Source: Dicaeum eximium (Eukaryota; Chordata; Aves; Passeriformes; Dicaeidae). Taken from it: DNA of 64,000 nt. The position numbers and the translations under genes are program-made. The notes beneath the pieces are model-generated. The model was not told the DNA's origin and did no database searches. It saw only the letters and a list, made by a program, of their open reading frames with translations. Location: contig VWZP01001425.1 of assembly GCA_013396995.1 (NCBI GenBank), positions 226,793 to 290,792 on the forward strand. Direction: 5' to 3'. Below, piece after piece: positions 1 to 11,470 of the stretch (positions are counted from its first letter, which is position 1; each line of letters starts with the position of its first letter).

Positions 1-2087
1 CACAAAACACACATATGGAGATTTTATGGTAGGTTTTGTTTTAAAGATAATGATTTGTCTCCGCATTGCAGTTGTTTATGTTTCTGTCTATATCTCTTTC
101 TTCACCCCTGTTTTATTTAGTAAGGTTTCAGCTGTGAAATTTCTCCATGAAACAATTGATACATTCTCCACACGCTGCAGCGAGGGAAAAAAAGCCCCTT
201 AGATTAATGGTCAGTGTCTCATCCACACAAATTTGTGTTACGATACTACCGAGAAGCTGCGAATTACTGACAAGATCTAGAATAATTCCTAATGCTGTCG
301 AAGGCTTCATTTTCTCCTCCGCATGATGGATGAGGCATAAGAAGTGCTTTCTGAGATCGTTAATGTGCATCATTCTGTTAAGTGTTATTAAAGTCCGTCT
401 GTCTTCGGCAGCAGAAACAATGGCTTAGCCCTTATTTTGTCTCTCTCTTTGCTAAACTCCAAGTGGCTTTTGCTAATGTGGCCTGTTTGGGGCTCTTTCA
501 GCGGCTCCTTTGTACCACAGTGTTTCTGTTGGTTTTGGATTTTCCCTTCCAGTTTTATGTTGGCTTGTGGCATGGGAAGGCACGGCGAATTCCCGGTGAT
601 TCTGTCCGTAACCTGTGGATAATGTCCAAGCAGTGCAGGATCCGTACCAAAGCTTCTGTTTAAGCTTGGAAAATAGGATTGAACTTTCCCTTCGGAAGGC
701 TGCTCCTGCGGGGCGACGCAGGGCTGTGAAACTGCCCGCTCATTTTCCCCTGGATTAATTGTTTAAAAAGCTGGGAATTGCTGTCTGAGGAGAGAGTGAG
801 CAGGGCCCTTGCTGGGAGGGAAGCTGGCACGGGGCGGCCCAAACTCGTCCTGTTGGGGCAGAAATCGCTGCCCTGTCCTGGTCCCGCGGGCATCGCCCCG
901 TTCCCCGAGGGGGAGGAGGCCAGGCCCAGATTGCAGATGGATCATATTAAATCAAAAGTACTTTTAACCAAACAGAAGAATTCACTTTAAAGGTTTTTAA
1001 CCTTTCTTAAGAGCCAATTTTTCCTTAAGCCCTGCGATAATAAAATACAATATAATTTATAGAGCACTCTCCACGGGTATGCATTCCTCCTCTCTTCTGT
1101 TTTTTGGTACAGTCAGATAAAACATCCAACAACTGGGATGATAATCAAGAAAAAACAAAAAGCAACTGATCATAAAGCATTTAGAAATGTAACATTCCTT
1201 TTACAAGGGATTCAGAGATCCTTGGGAAGCCTCTCTTCTATACTTTTAATAGAATTAGAGAAGTGTGATGCACAGCTGGTAAAAGCTCAGTCATCCACAG
1301 CGCAGCGAGTTTTTGAGTATTTAATTTTATATTTGAATAATTCTCCAGATCAGGCTATAATCATGGATGTCATATAAAAAGATTTTTTTCATAAATTACA
1401 TTATTTCACAGATGTGCAAATACTTCTGTGAAAAAAATTACATTGATCAGTTTTTAATACCCCCCTGTCTCACCCTTCAGTCAAAAGAAAAAATAGCTTT
1501 TTTCCCATCTTTGTCTTCAGAAAGGTGCTAGATTGTAAACATCTGAAGGAAATGAAAGGGGGTTGGCCAGTCCACCCCAAATTCTTTCCAGATTTTCATT
1601 CCTTTCACCAGCAGCCTTCTGTTCTTGGAGGAGAGGGAGGAACAGCAGAAGAAAGAGAGAGATGTCTCTGTTTCTTATTAAAATCTAAAGTGCAAAGCAG
1701 GGGCTGTATTTTGCTAATTTTCAATCTGCTAATTGGGAAGGGGGTTAGGAGGTGAGGGGCCGTGGGGACACGGGAGGTTGGGTGGGACAAAGCCTGGCCA
1801 GTGACACGGCCCCGGCGGGGACAGCAGGCACCAGGCACAGCCCTGGGCTCGCTGCACTTCGTAATCCCACGTTATAACATCCTGTTTATTTTTCTAATTA
1901 GAAAGTGACTCGTTTCCCAAGAATAAACTCCTGAGAGGCTCGGGCTCTGCCTGGCCGGGCTCACCCTCGGGGTGCCTGAGCCTCGCTCCGGTGTGTGACC
2001 GGGGCCCTCAGGGCGACCTGGCCTCTGGAGCTGCTGTCCCTCCAGCTCTGAGCTCTCTGCCTTTTGGCTGGGCTGAACATGGGAAAC
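1..2087. other. unique non-coding DNA, no gene recognised
   Basis: Mixed AT-rich and moderately GC-rich DNA with no repeat that I recognise. Two short open frames stand out only because they are not in tandem repeats. They are 128-373 on the minus strand (81 codons) and 1138-1377 on the plus strand (79 codons). Neither shows a domain, a signal peptide or convincing splice context, so I do not call them genes. The texture around 230-420 and 1130-1400, AT-rich with varied words and no simple repeats, resembles conserved non-coding elements. That can only be tested by alignment to other birds. Confidence 0.6.
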
Positions 2088-2137
2088 AATTAATTAGCAA
2101 TTAATTAAATTAACAATTTAATTAAACAATTAAATCA
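2088..2137. promoter_or_regulatory. AT-rich cluster of TAATTA/TTAATTAA motifs
   Basis: About 50 bases made almost only of A and T carry repeated ATTA/TAAT cores, the core bound by many homeodomain proteins. Two perfect TTAATTAA palindromes lie at 2101-2108 and 2118-2125. The seen fact is the motif density and partial self-complementarity. Binding by homeodomain factors is inference. It could equally be an AT-rich low-complexity tract without function. Confidence 0.35.
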
Positions 2138-4288
2138 AGGCACAGGCAATTCCAGAGCACATCCTCACATGCAGAGTATCTGGTTGTCTTGGATATTGTT
2201 GTGAATGGAAAAGTTTGCCCTAATGTTAAATTCAGGGATGGCAATTAAGATAAATGCCAGCTTCCCAGCTCTCTCATCCCATCTCTATGAAGTTCAGGGG
2301 AAAGAAAGGCTGAAAATAACTTTATAAGAGTTACCAAGGTGTCACACCCTGCCTGCTTGGGCTTCAGTCAGAGTTGTCAGCTTGTTTTTCAGGGAATTTA
2401 AGTACCAGATGCACTTGGAGAAAGCAAGCTAAACATCAGAGTTTATTTTCAATATGCAAGTGGTATAAAAATATGCAAGCCCTGATCTGAGTGCTATGGA
2501 AACTGCTCCACAAAAATGTGGAACGAAAGCTGTTACTGTAAGCGTGGTTCATGTCCTGTAACAGCTGTGACAGCCCAGCACAGCTCAACACTTGTCCAAT
2601 TACATGAAAATATTCAAAAGGAAACCTGATTTAAATGAGATCTGTAATAATCTTTAACAATTAGGAAGTATTCCAGTGACAAACACTGTCCCCCTGCCCG
2701 GGTCACCCGGACCCTGCGCTGGGCTCGGCTCAGTGGACGCCGCCTCTCCCTCCTGCGCCAGCTCCAAAAGCATTTTGCAGGGCTTATGTTACAGTTATTT
2801 GCAGATTATTTTAGGTCTGTGTTCTTTTATATCCACTTAGCAACTTGCAAGGAATATTTCAGGAGCAGCCTGGGTTCGATGTGCCCCTTTTTGGGGAGCA
2901 GAAGGACTAGGCGGGGCGGATTTAAAAGCCATTATTGTATTTATGACAGATGGTTTTCAGTTTAGGCAAGAAAGCCCAGATAGACACTAGCACAGAGACA
3001 GGAATGTGGACACGTATCATTAAGCTCTTTCTGTTAATCAAATGCAAGAAATACAGTAAATTCATCTTTATACCTGACCTGTGGAACAAATATGGCCAAT
3101 GGATATTACCCATAATAGGTCTTAAAAGGAACAATTACAGTTTCCCTTTAACTTTCCTGATTTGTTACAAGTTGTATCTATTTCTAAGGTTTTAAGGATA
3201 CCAACGATTAAAATCATCCTACTGCATAAATTTTAGTTGTTTACCATAGTTCATAAGTATAGTGTGATGACCTTTTTCTGGCTTCATAACATCAGTGACT
3301 TAATATAATTTAGGATCTGAGAGTACAAGTTCCTCAATTCATTTATCATTTGATGCTGAAATTTGTTTAGTCTGGATTGAAGGCCCTACTCAGCTTTTCC
3401 TACTGGTCATAGATTCTTCGTACGCTGGAAACTGGGAGATCTTTGTGTCTTGTCTCTTTCTTTCAAGTTTGACCAAAAATAGTCATTAAAGACTTCAGAA
3501 GCCCCCTGACTTTATAAATAAAGGCTCTTGACTGACTCTGATGGGAGTTCCGTGCACAGAACAACCCCTATCACTAATTTTTCAGAATGGGAAAGTGTGT
3601 TAATATAGAATACACCTTGAATTAAGTGGTTGGTTTTGACTGTATTCCAGACAACTTTTTATGAATGCAATTAAATAGGGAGTTTTAATAGCTTCAAGAG
3701 AAAATTGAAATTGTTCTATACAGATTGTTTATAAATATATAGAGATAGATGATAGATGTAGATGAAAGCAGGAGGCAATACAGTAATTTATTTTAAAAAT
3801 TCTTCTGTAGTCAGTGTGAGTGATTTCAAATGGGATGCCAGAATCTCCAAGCCAAAGCTCTCATCTTCTAAGGAATTTCACCTGGAATAAAATGTTGCCT
3901 TAGAAATTGTTGACGTAATAGTCCCCTTGGGAGCCCCAGAGCAGTCAAAGAGAAATCCAACAATAAATCCAGGGGCCACCTGGATAACTCCCATTAAAGG
4001 CTTTTTTTCAGTGGAAAAAATTCTTTAAAAGCTTAATTCTTCCTAAATGTAAAGTCCAGCGATGGTGTTTCTGTAGAACTTTTCCAGTTGGGTGTTTCAC
4101 GTTAGGTTTTATTTGCAGCACTCCCCAGGGCAGTGGGACAGTGACAGCAGCGGTGTTTTCCCTGTGCAGAGCCTGGGACCAGCGAGCCCAGCTGGAGCTG
4201 GCCCTGCCGTGCCCTGCTGCGATCGACCGAAGCTCGCCCAGGCCTGCAGGAGTGGCACTGCTGGGCCCAGAGCAGGGCCGGCAGCTGG
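2138..4288. other. unique non-coding DNA
   Basis: AT-rich unique sequence with short simple stretches, for example a degenerate GATA/GATG-type run near 3737-3765. The open frame at 2950-3195 has no recognisable domain. From about 4130 the composition turns GC-rich as it approaches the minisatellite. I see no exon, RNA gene or transposon. Confidence 0.6.
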
Positions 4289-4596
4289 GCTGGGAATGCT
4301 GCTGCACTTGGCCATGGGCTGGGAATGCTGCTGCACTTGGCCATGGGCTGGGAATGCTGCTGCAGTTGGCAGTGGGCTGGGAATGCTGCTGCACTTGGCC
4401 ATGGGCTGGGAATGCTGCTGCACTTGGCCATGGGCTGGGAATGCTGCTGCAGTTGGCAGTGGGCTGGGAATGCTGCTGCACTTGGCCATGGGCTGGGAAT
4501 GCTGCTGCACTTGGCAGTGGGCTGGGAATGCTGCTGCACTTGGCCATGGGCTGGGAATGCTGCTGCACTTGGCAATGGGCTGGGAATGCTGCTGCA
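4289..4596. repeat. 29-bp GC-rich minisatellite, ten full copies plus a partial one
   Basis: The unit begins GCTGGGAATGCTGCTG and is 29 bases long. Full copies start at 4289, 4318, 4347, 4376, 4405, 4434, 4463, 4492, 4521 and 4550, and an eleventh copy breaks down after about 18 bases. Units differ mainly in the tail: CACTTGGCCATGG in most, CAGTTGGCAGTGG in copies 3 and 6, with hybrids in copies 8 and 10. Copies 1-6 therefore form an 87-bp two-fold higher-order repeat of type A-A-B. The unit has no stop codon in several frames of both strands and 29 is not a multiple of three, so long overlapping open frames arise on both strands (up to 332 codons on the minus strand at 4102-5100). I regard those frames as by-products, not genes. 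Confidence 0.97.
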
Positions 4597-6200
4597 GCCC
4601 TCTCTGTCCTGGGAGAGCAGCTCCAGCCCCAGCCTGCGGAGTGGAGCGCTGGGGAGCACTCGCAGCTGCTTTTCTCCAGGAAAATGAAACACGGAAAAAG
4701 CCCTCCTGTGCCCCTTGCAGCCCCTGGTGTGCACAAGTAGCCCGGCAGAGCAGCTCAGTGTGCCAAGGCTGGAAGGTGCAGGATTTCCATGTCCGTGTCC
4801 CGCAGCATTCCCTGCCTGGGTGAGGTGTGCAGGGAGCTGCCCAGGCAGGGCCGCTGGAAATGCCGGGGCTGCCTTGGAGTGAGGGATGTGTGTGCTGGGA
4901 CTCGAGTGCAAACCAATCCTGTTAGCCAGGGGGTGTGAGGGGAAGGACAGGTACCTCAGCACATCCCGGGGCATGTGCGCAGGGACACGCAGAGTCACAG
5001 ATGGCGCCCGCTCCGTGTTCTCCACAATCCCAGCTGGGTTTTGTGCTGCCGCAAAAAGGCACCGCGTGGCTGTGGATTGGAAATATTCAGGGAGAAACAA
5101 TCATCCCAAAAACCAGTGGAAATTTTATCACGATTTCATTCTCTATCAACATTTTTAAAAGGCAAAAGGGGTCAAGAATGAAGTGTGTTATTCTTAGTTG
5201 TCTGTATTATTAGTTAACATCAGCTGTCTGCCGATCCCCACCTCTGTGCCCAGTACAAAGGACACTATAAACCACATTTAAAAAAAAAGACACTTGATTT
5301 TTGTAGAAATACATATAAAAATAGATTCAGGATCTGTGGGTGTTTACATATGGTCATTTTACAGATTTTCTGGTGGTGGCTGGAAGACAAACTTCTTTTA
5401 AACCCTGTGAAATTAAACATTTCACTGAATTTAACATATTCTAAGTTATACATAATATATATTTTGAAGCATTTTTACACTTTTTTAATACACTTTGATT
5501 TTCAACAGTGTCTACTTTTCATATATAATGAAGGTATCATTTATAACTATTTTAAACAGTCCAAGCCAGTTAATTATACTGCTTTTTATTTTGAAATGAG
5601 ATTTGCTCGATCTTTTGGTTTTGCTTTATTTACCTCATCATTCCCTTATCACCCAGAGCCCTTTTTGCAATTGCATTTATTTAAAATGGTATTTTTCTAC
5701 TTTTAATATAATTGTGTTGTTTAGACAAGAGGGTTTTTTTTCTTGTGAGTATTGAGGAATTTGTTTTGCTGCTCTCCCTAGAGCAGTTCAGTATTTGCAG
5801 CAATACGTGCAGCCAAATGGGGAAGATTCCCAAATTATCTGTTCCCATGCTTGGCAGCATGGGACATGCAGACAAGCAGGCACTGCCTCTGTTCCTGTAA
5901 GGAGCAGTAAAATTTGGTGTCATGGATCTGGGCTTACACTGTTTCAGAAGCAATTTCTGTTTATAGGCCACTGTTTTTCTGGACATTTTCCTGTGTTTTT
6001 GAGCAGAAAGCAGGTTTGCTGCACTGAGTGCAGGCTGTGCTGGGTATGGCAGGGCCACATTCTCACTCCAGGATACGGCACGGGACCGTGTGGGATAAGG
6101 GCAGCAGAGCCACTTCTGTTCCTTTGGCCTTGATCATCACCTCCCCTGTCCTCAGAGCCTCCCGTGGGGTGTGGGCTGTGTCTGCCTGCCACAAACAGGG
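4597..6200. other. unique non-coding DNA, GC-rich then AT-rich
   Basis: The flank of the minisatellite is GC-rich to about 5040. It then changes to very AT-rich DNA at about 5260-5720, with a run of nine A at 5280-5288. No splice-bounded exon or known repeat is recognised. The AT-rich half has a 3'-UTR-like texture but nothing that proves transcription. Confidence 0.55.
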
Positions 6201-6392
6201 CATCCCATCCCTGCATCCCATCCCATGGCATCCCATCCCATCCCTGCATCCCATCTCATCCCATCCCATCCCATCCCTGCATCCCATGGCATCCCATCCC
6301 ATCCCTGCATCCCGTCTCATCCCATCCCATCCCATCCCTGCCTCCCATCCCATCCAATCCCATCCCATCCCATCCCATCCCATCCCATCCCA
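6201..6392. repeat. CATCC pentanucleotide array
   Basis: About 190 bases of CATCC/CATCCCTG units on the plus strand (GGATG on the other). The array is internally structured. Blocks of CATCCCATCC are punctuated by CATCCCTG and CATGG words, and the right end is the purest stretch of pentamers. Open frames on both strands through this array are repeat artefacts (Ser/His/Pro-rich on one strand, Gly/Met/Trp-rich on the other). Pentamer arrays of this kind are length-variable and prone to misassembly. Confidence 0.95.
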
Positions 6393-6755
6393 GCCCGCAG
6401 TGGAGCTCCTTGTGTGTCCTCTCCTGCCTGACCTGCCTCTGCTCTCCTGCCCTGGCCCCAGGGATGAGCTCCTGCAGGAGGTGGGCAGGTGGCAGGTGTG
6501 GAAGGTGAGGTGGCCAAGGCCAGGGATGGGGGCAGTGGAGTCCCCGGTCCTGAGTGACTCTTGGCTCCTTGTCCGTGTCCTTGCAGCGTCCTGGCTGGGC
6601 AGAGCAGGGCCAGGCCCTGCCTGCTGCTGGGTCCGGGAGCTGGGAGAAGCTGCGTCCCCATCAGTGAAATAATGATGGATGGTTTTCCCGCATTGTTACC
6701 AGAACTGGGATTTTTTCGGTTGGAAAAGCCCTCGGAGGGCACGGAGCACATGCCA
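6393..6755. other. GC-rich spacer between two repeat arrays
   Basis: Mostly GC-rich unique sequence between the pentamer array and the 35-bp array. Nothing recognisable as an exon or transposon is seen. Confidence 0.5.
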
Positions 6756-6868
6756 GGGCCGGGCGATCCCGGTGTTGTGTCCCGGTGCCAGGGCCGGCCG
6801 ATCCCGGTGCTATGTCCCGGTGCCAGGGCCGGGCAATTCCCGGTGCCAGGGCCGGCCGATCCCGCTGT
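6756..6868. repeat. 35-bp GC-rich tandem repeat ending at an N
   Basis: The unit begins GGGCCGGSCGATCCCGGTG. Full 35-base copies lie at 6756-6790 and 6791-6825, a 23-base shortened copy at 6826-6848, and a truncated copy at 6849-6868. The array stops at the undetermined base 6869. The abrupt end mid-unit suggests that the true array is longer than assembled. Confidence 0.9.
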
Positions 6869-6894
6869 NCATCCCATCCCATCCCATCCCATCC
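6869..6894. other. undetermined base N followed by a second CATCC pentamer run
   Basis: A single N at 6869 separates the 35-bp array from about five CATCC pentamers (6870-6894). The same pentamer builds the larger array at 6201-6392, about 480 bases upstream. A lone N between two different tandem repeats is typical of a gap or consensus ambiguity, so the true distance and copy numbers here are unknown. Confidence 0.85.
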
Positions 6895-9344
6895 CAGTCC
6901 CCATTCCCATTCATCTTTGCCACCCCTGCCCAGGGAACACAGGCACAACTCAAATTGTTTTGAGACTTTTGCATTCAAATGTTTTCTATGCCAATATCCC
7001 TAAACCCCACCTGCATTTATATGGACATCATCCTCCTGTGGGCTGTTGAGAAACAAACTCAATTCCTGCCACAAAGACAGAGGTGGTGGTCAAATAATTT
7101 CCATATAATATTAATTTTATATGTGTGTGGTTGCCAATTTGTTCCTCGAAGTGTGAGATCACAAAAACGAGGCGGTTTTTGGTGCGAGTGCATTGGATTG
7201 CTGGGGTGGGGGGGGCGGTGGATATTCCAGCACTTCTATTTCTGCCTCAAATATTTGTGTTTGTTTTTCAGGGGCTTTGTTAATACCTGAGGGAACCATT
7301 AATGCAGCCGAAATAACAGGAGATCTGATGTTCTCATGGTATTTTAGTATTTCACTTCCTCGATGGAAGTGCCAGGAGAACACCAGATCTCGCGGTATTC
7401 GGGCCCCAGAAATGGCTCCCTTGGGAATTTTTAAAAAGCCCATAAAATACATAAACACAAATATGGAGATATCCAGGTTCCTGCCGAAGTTGCCTGCGCA
7501 GCCTTCCCTCGATTGAAGCCATCAGTCAGCAGCTTTCCCTCCCTTCCAGCTGATTTGTCTTTGTCACTGAGCAAAACTACTCTTTCTCCCTCGAACCGAT
7601 GGCAGAAAACCAGACCCGTGTCAGTAATTGTGATTATGGAGAGGACAATTCTGGATTGCTCACACAGACAGAAGATTTCCTCCAGTCTGCTTAATTTTTT
7701 TCCTAATATGGCTGTTTCTTTTTTAAAAAACGTGTTATTAGTTTTTTTTATTATTTTTGGTTTCACTATAATTTTCATTGGATATTTAGCTGTATCTAGT
7801 TAATTATCTAATCAAGCAAATGGCTCTTAGCTAAAACAGGAAAACACCCCAGTATCGGGATTAAGTTTTCATCTCTATCAACTGGCTTAAAAATACTGAA
7901 CTTGATTCCTTTTGAATTAACTGAGTCTTATTTTATTTTTTTTTTTCAATATCACCTATCACCATAGTAACCACCAGCTGTCAGTTCAGTTTCTGACATT
8001 TTTCTCATTTGGTAAGATTTCAGAATTGCCATCCTCCCTGCCAACATGTCATGAACAAGAAAAAAAAAATTGCATGAAAAATCTAATGGGTGTCTGGTCT
8101 GATTGTCCTCACTCGTGGCAGGGAAGACAAAAACTGATGAATTGTGAAATGTATTCAGAGGGATTCAAGAAAAGCAAGTGTCTCGGACCCCCTCCTCACC
8201 CACACCTCCTCGTTTTCATCTTGTTATGCTTGATGCACCAGACAAGCTTGCCCTGACACTCGGGTTTGTAGAAATTTAAGATTAACAGTTTTTACATTCA
8301 CCTCGCTGATCCCCGGGTTTTAAAGTCATCATTAAAAATAAAGTTCGCAGAGCTCGTATTTAGCACCATTTCCCACTCATTGATGAGGTTTTAGCACTTG
8401 CGAATTCTCAACAAAACACTTCCCGTGCCTGAAGTCAACAGCCAGTTCGGTGCATTCCCACATTTCCGTCCTTGTTTCTTTATTTTATGTACATTAGAAA
8501 GCAACCTTTGAGCAGGCCGAAAGAAAAAGGCAAATCCTGGGTAACTCCCTGGGCTGGGGTTTTGTTTGTGCTGGAAAAAGGGCAGCAAATGGTAAAATTC
8601 GACTTCTTTTATTTCTCCAATTGGTTTAGCTGAAATAATATAAATTTAAGGAAAAATGGGTTCGTGTTCAGGAAATGATGCTGCACCTCCTGGATGGCAA
8701 AATATCTCTGAGAAACCTCCTCGCCAGTGCTGCAGGAGAGCAGGAGGAAAGGAAAGGACTCATTTACCTCTGGCAAAACAAATAAAACGCCAGCAATGCC
8801 TTTCTGACATGTATTTTTGGGGGATTTTCTATACAAGACACACACATGGAACTGGCACGTCGCGTTTCCGTAGGTACAAAACAAATCCCTCCAGCTGCCT
8901 CCATTGGGGCACAAAGAGCCGTCCCCTGGCCGTGCTTCCTGGGGGGTTGTTTGGGGCTGTATCCATCTCTTTTTTCCCCCGACTGTCTGTGAATTCAGGC
9001 TCAGCAGCAGGAACTCATTTCAGGAACATAAACGTGATTTGATGAGCAGCTGCAGCGCTCGGGTCCCTGTGCTGCGGGGACACCCCGGCTCAGCCCGCTC
9101 CCGGCTCACGTTTCACCTTCGGGGGCTCCGCCGCTTCAAACCCGGCCAGCCCAAAGGGAAATCACTGAAACAATCCCGGGACATTTTACCCACTCGGGAA
9201 CAGTTGGGGCAATTTGTATTTGTGAGTATATTCGCTCAGTTCTGCCGCATCTACCCGGAGCAGGGAGGTAGCTCTTCCCAGGAAAAGTACCGACTCCCCT
9301 AGGAAAATCCAGGGCTGCGTGTTTGTCACTGTTTTGCTCCGGGA
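6895..9344. other. unique non-coding DNA
   Basis: Largely AT-rich unique sequence with a G-rich spot at 7203-7220 (runs of four and eight G) and a T-rich stretch near 7690-7770. No gene or transposon is recognised. Toward 8850-9150 CpG-containing words increase ahead of the CpG-dense patch. Confidence 0.55.
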
Positions 9345-9490
9345 AGTCGCAGATTGAGCCGTGGCAGCCCCGTGGTTTGGGTGTCGCAGCGCCGGGAGCG
9401 GCGGGAGGGACGCGGAGCTGCGGGAGCTCTCGGTGCGGGGTGCGCGGGGTCCGCCCGGAGCGCGCTCTGCTTCAGCCGGGCTTCTCCCGT
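9345..9490. promoter_or_regulatory. CpG-dense patch, possible CpG-island core
   Basis: By eye about 19 CpG dinucleotides lie between 9361 and 9490, far above the surrounding AT-rich DNA. A weaker CpG-enriched segment lies at about 9050-9150. Vertebrate CpG islands mark promoters of many housekeeping and developmental genes, so a promoter or distal regulatory element is possible. The plus-strand open frame 9361-9696 runs from this patch into AT-rich sequence and has no recognisable domain. The patch is short for a full island. Confidence 0.5.
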
Positions 9491-10250
9491 TAGACATTGC
9501 AGACAGAGGTACTGCTTCAGTGTCTGCTCGGTTTTCGAATGGAAACCCATCATCTTTGGGAAAAAATTGCAAATTATCCCATTTTCCTGCCTGTTCCAGC
9601 CATGCATTTTGCCAGCTGTATTTTTTAAATAGTTCTGTAAATGTATCTCATGAAATAAATGCACTGGGAAAGTGTAACTCTTTTAATGATAAATAATATT
9701 GTTGTACATAATATTTGAAAACAAATGGGGTAAACAAAATGCACCTTAATGTCTTTATGGTTTGTGAGATTTATAACAATAATCAGCAACTGACTGTAAC
9801 ACTGTTTGCACCTTGTGTGCCCTAAAGCCATTGGATCCCTCCGTTAATTGTATAAATTCCATGCACTATGGAAAATCATGATGTATCATTTATATTCGGC
9901 TATGTCAGGTATATAAATATTAAAATATATTGGCCAAAAATGGCTGATTACCCCTCAAACATTTCATGATAAATCTTATCTTTTTACGGTGGTGGTAGCA
10001 CTGAGGGTGGGGTGAGGAGGGGAATGGACTAAATATTTCATGTTATTTGGAAATATTCTTTAAACAACCCAGATATATTATTAATGTTTTACAACTGCTT
10101 CAAAAATCCGGCAGCTCGGTTCAGGTTTAGAGGATACAGCGGTTCAGTACCTGAAGAAAAAGTGATTTTTATATGCAAAGCGCCCCAATGGTGGGGATTA
10201 TGTTATTTATTCAGCCTGGGATCTGTGTGGCTCGCGAGGCTCCGCGCTGA
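9491..10250. other. AT-rich, UTR-like sequence downstream of the CpG patch
   Basis: Composition falls abruptly to AT-rich after 9500. An AATAAA hexamer is present at 9654-9659, and long AT words follow to about 9950. This texture is what a 3' UTR or a conserved intergenic element of a developmental locus often looks like. No upstream coding exon is visible to support a UTR, so function is not assigned. Confidence 0.4.
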
Positions 10251-10300
10251 CGCCCCGGTATAAAACAGAGGTGACGTTCCCGAGCCAGCGACAGCAGCAC
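10251..10300 (+). promoter_or_regulatory. TATA box with CRE-like motif, candidate promoter
   Basis: A TATAAAA hexamer-plus-one occurs at 10259-10265 in a locally GC- and CpG-rich setting (10225-10290). TGACGT, the CRE half to core motif, follows at 10272-10277. A start site would be expected about 30 bases downstream, near 10290. No coding sequence follows that I can recognise, so a non-coding transcript or a chance match are both possible. Confidence 0.3.
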
Positions 10301-11470
10301 CTCCCTGCTCTGCTACGCCAAATATTCATGGGCATTTATCAGGGCCTTATTATTCACCTATAGTCTTATTTAATAAACTCCTGCTCTCCCCAGCCACGAT
10401 GGGAAGGTACAGGGACAGCGCTTGTGACAGTCTTTTGCCTAAAAATATTGATATGAAATATGAGCTATTTCTCTGTGCTCCCCACACAGCCCCAGCCCGA
10501 GCCCCGGCCTGTGCAGGGACAGGGAGAAAATACTGTTATACATATTTATTGATACTAATGCCTGTGTTTTAATGAATAAAGGAATACACAGTTGGGCTGT
10601 GGCTCAAATGTGTCGGGCAAGTGGCCGTCTGCAGTGCGGAGGGAGGAGATGTCGGCCAGTGGCACGGAAATCCGTGTGCCTGGGAAGAATGGAACGGGAA
10701 CGATGCCTTGCACCGACAAGCAGACTTGGGGTGTGTGATAGACTTTGTTCATTTGATTCTCAGAACTCAGTCGGGGTTAAATTGGAATCCAGACATCAAA
10801 GAATTCTTCCAGCAGCCCCAAATTTTGCCCGTATAATTTTTTTCGTGCAGTTGTCATAATTGTAGCTAATTTCACACTGCAAAATTTTTTTTTCTGTTTG
10901 AAGTATTTTCCTAAATATGCACAGAATGTGGGAGTGGGATTATTTGTTCTCTCTGGTGTTTCCCTGATGGTCACAGCCAGGCAGTTTGAGCCCCCGGTGG
11001 CCGTGAGCAGCCCTTGGGTTTGGTGGGGTGTGTCCACGTCCCCTCCAACTCATGGATCGGAGCAGGATCCTGAAATTTGAAGGGAGGGGAAGGCTCAGGG
11101 CTGGAAATAGCAACGCCCTTCTCTGTGTTCCTTTTTTTTGCCCGACTGTTGTGTCTGAGCACAAGCGTGTGGTGCTGCATATTTGGTGGGTTTGCAGATT
11201 TCTGTGTGATTTTTATCTGAAGGTCAGGGCTGTGGAAATACATCAGGTTGGGATTTGGGATGTTTGCCATTTGCCATTTAGCCTCGCTCCTGCTTATCAG
11301 ATCGCTGGGAGCACGGGCCTAATAAACCAGGGAGCTGCTCCGAAAAGGAAAAATAAATATTGTTCTGGTTTTATGGAGTCTCTTTACTATTACACAGCAG
11401 GAGATTTAAATGTATTTATTTAAGTTTTTGCCTTTTTGCTTTGGAATTGTGGAACTAGGGAAAAGAAATT
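10301..11470. other. unique non-coding DNA
   Basis: Alternating AT-rich and GC-rich unique sequence without recognisable exons or transposons. Open frames such as 11028-11423 on the plus strand have no domain. Confidence 0.55.

Noticed and set aside
4102..5100. 332-codon minus-strand open frame and other long frames over 4008-4823
   Set aside because: They are produced by a stop-free 29-bp tandem repeat read in rotating frames. The products are repetitive and similar frames exist on both strands.
6028..6910. Ser/His/Pro-rich and Gly/Met/Trp-rich open frames
   Set aside because: These are translations of the CATCC pentamer and the 35-bp array, and one runs through the N at 6869.
9600..9960. 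A definite 3' UTR
   Set aside because: The AATAAA and AT-rich texture are suggestive, but AATAAA is common in AT-rich DNA and no coding exon precedes it.
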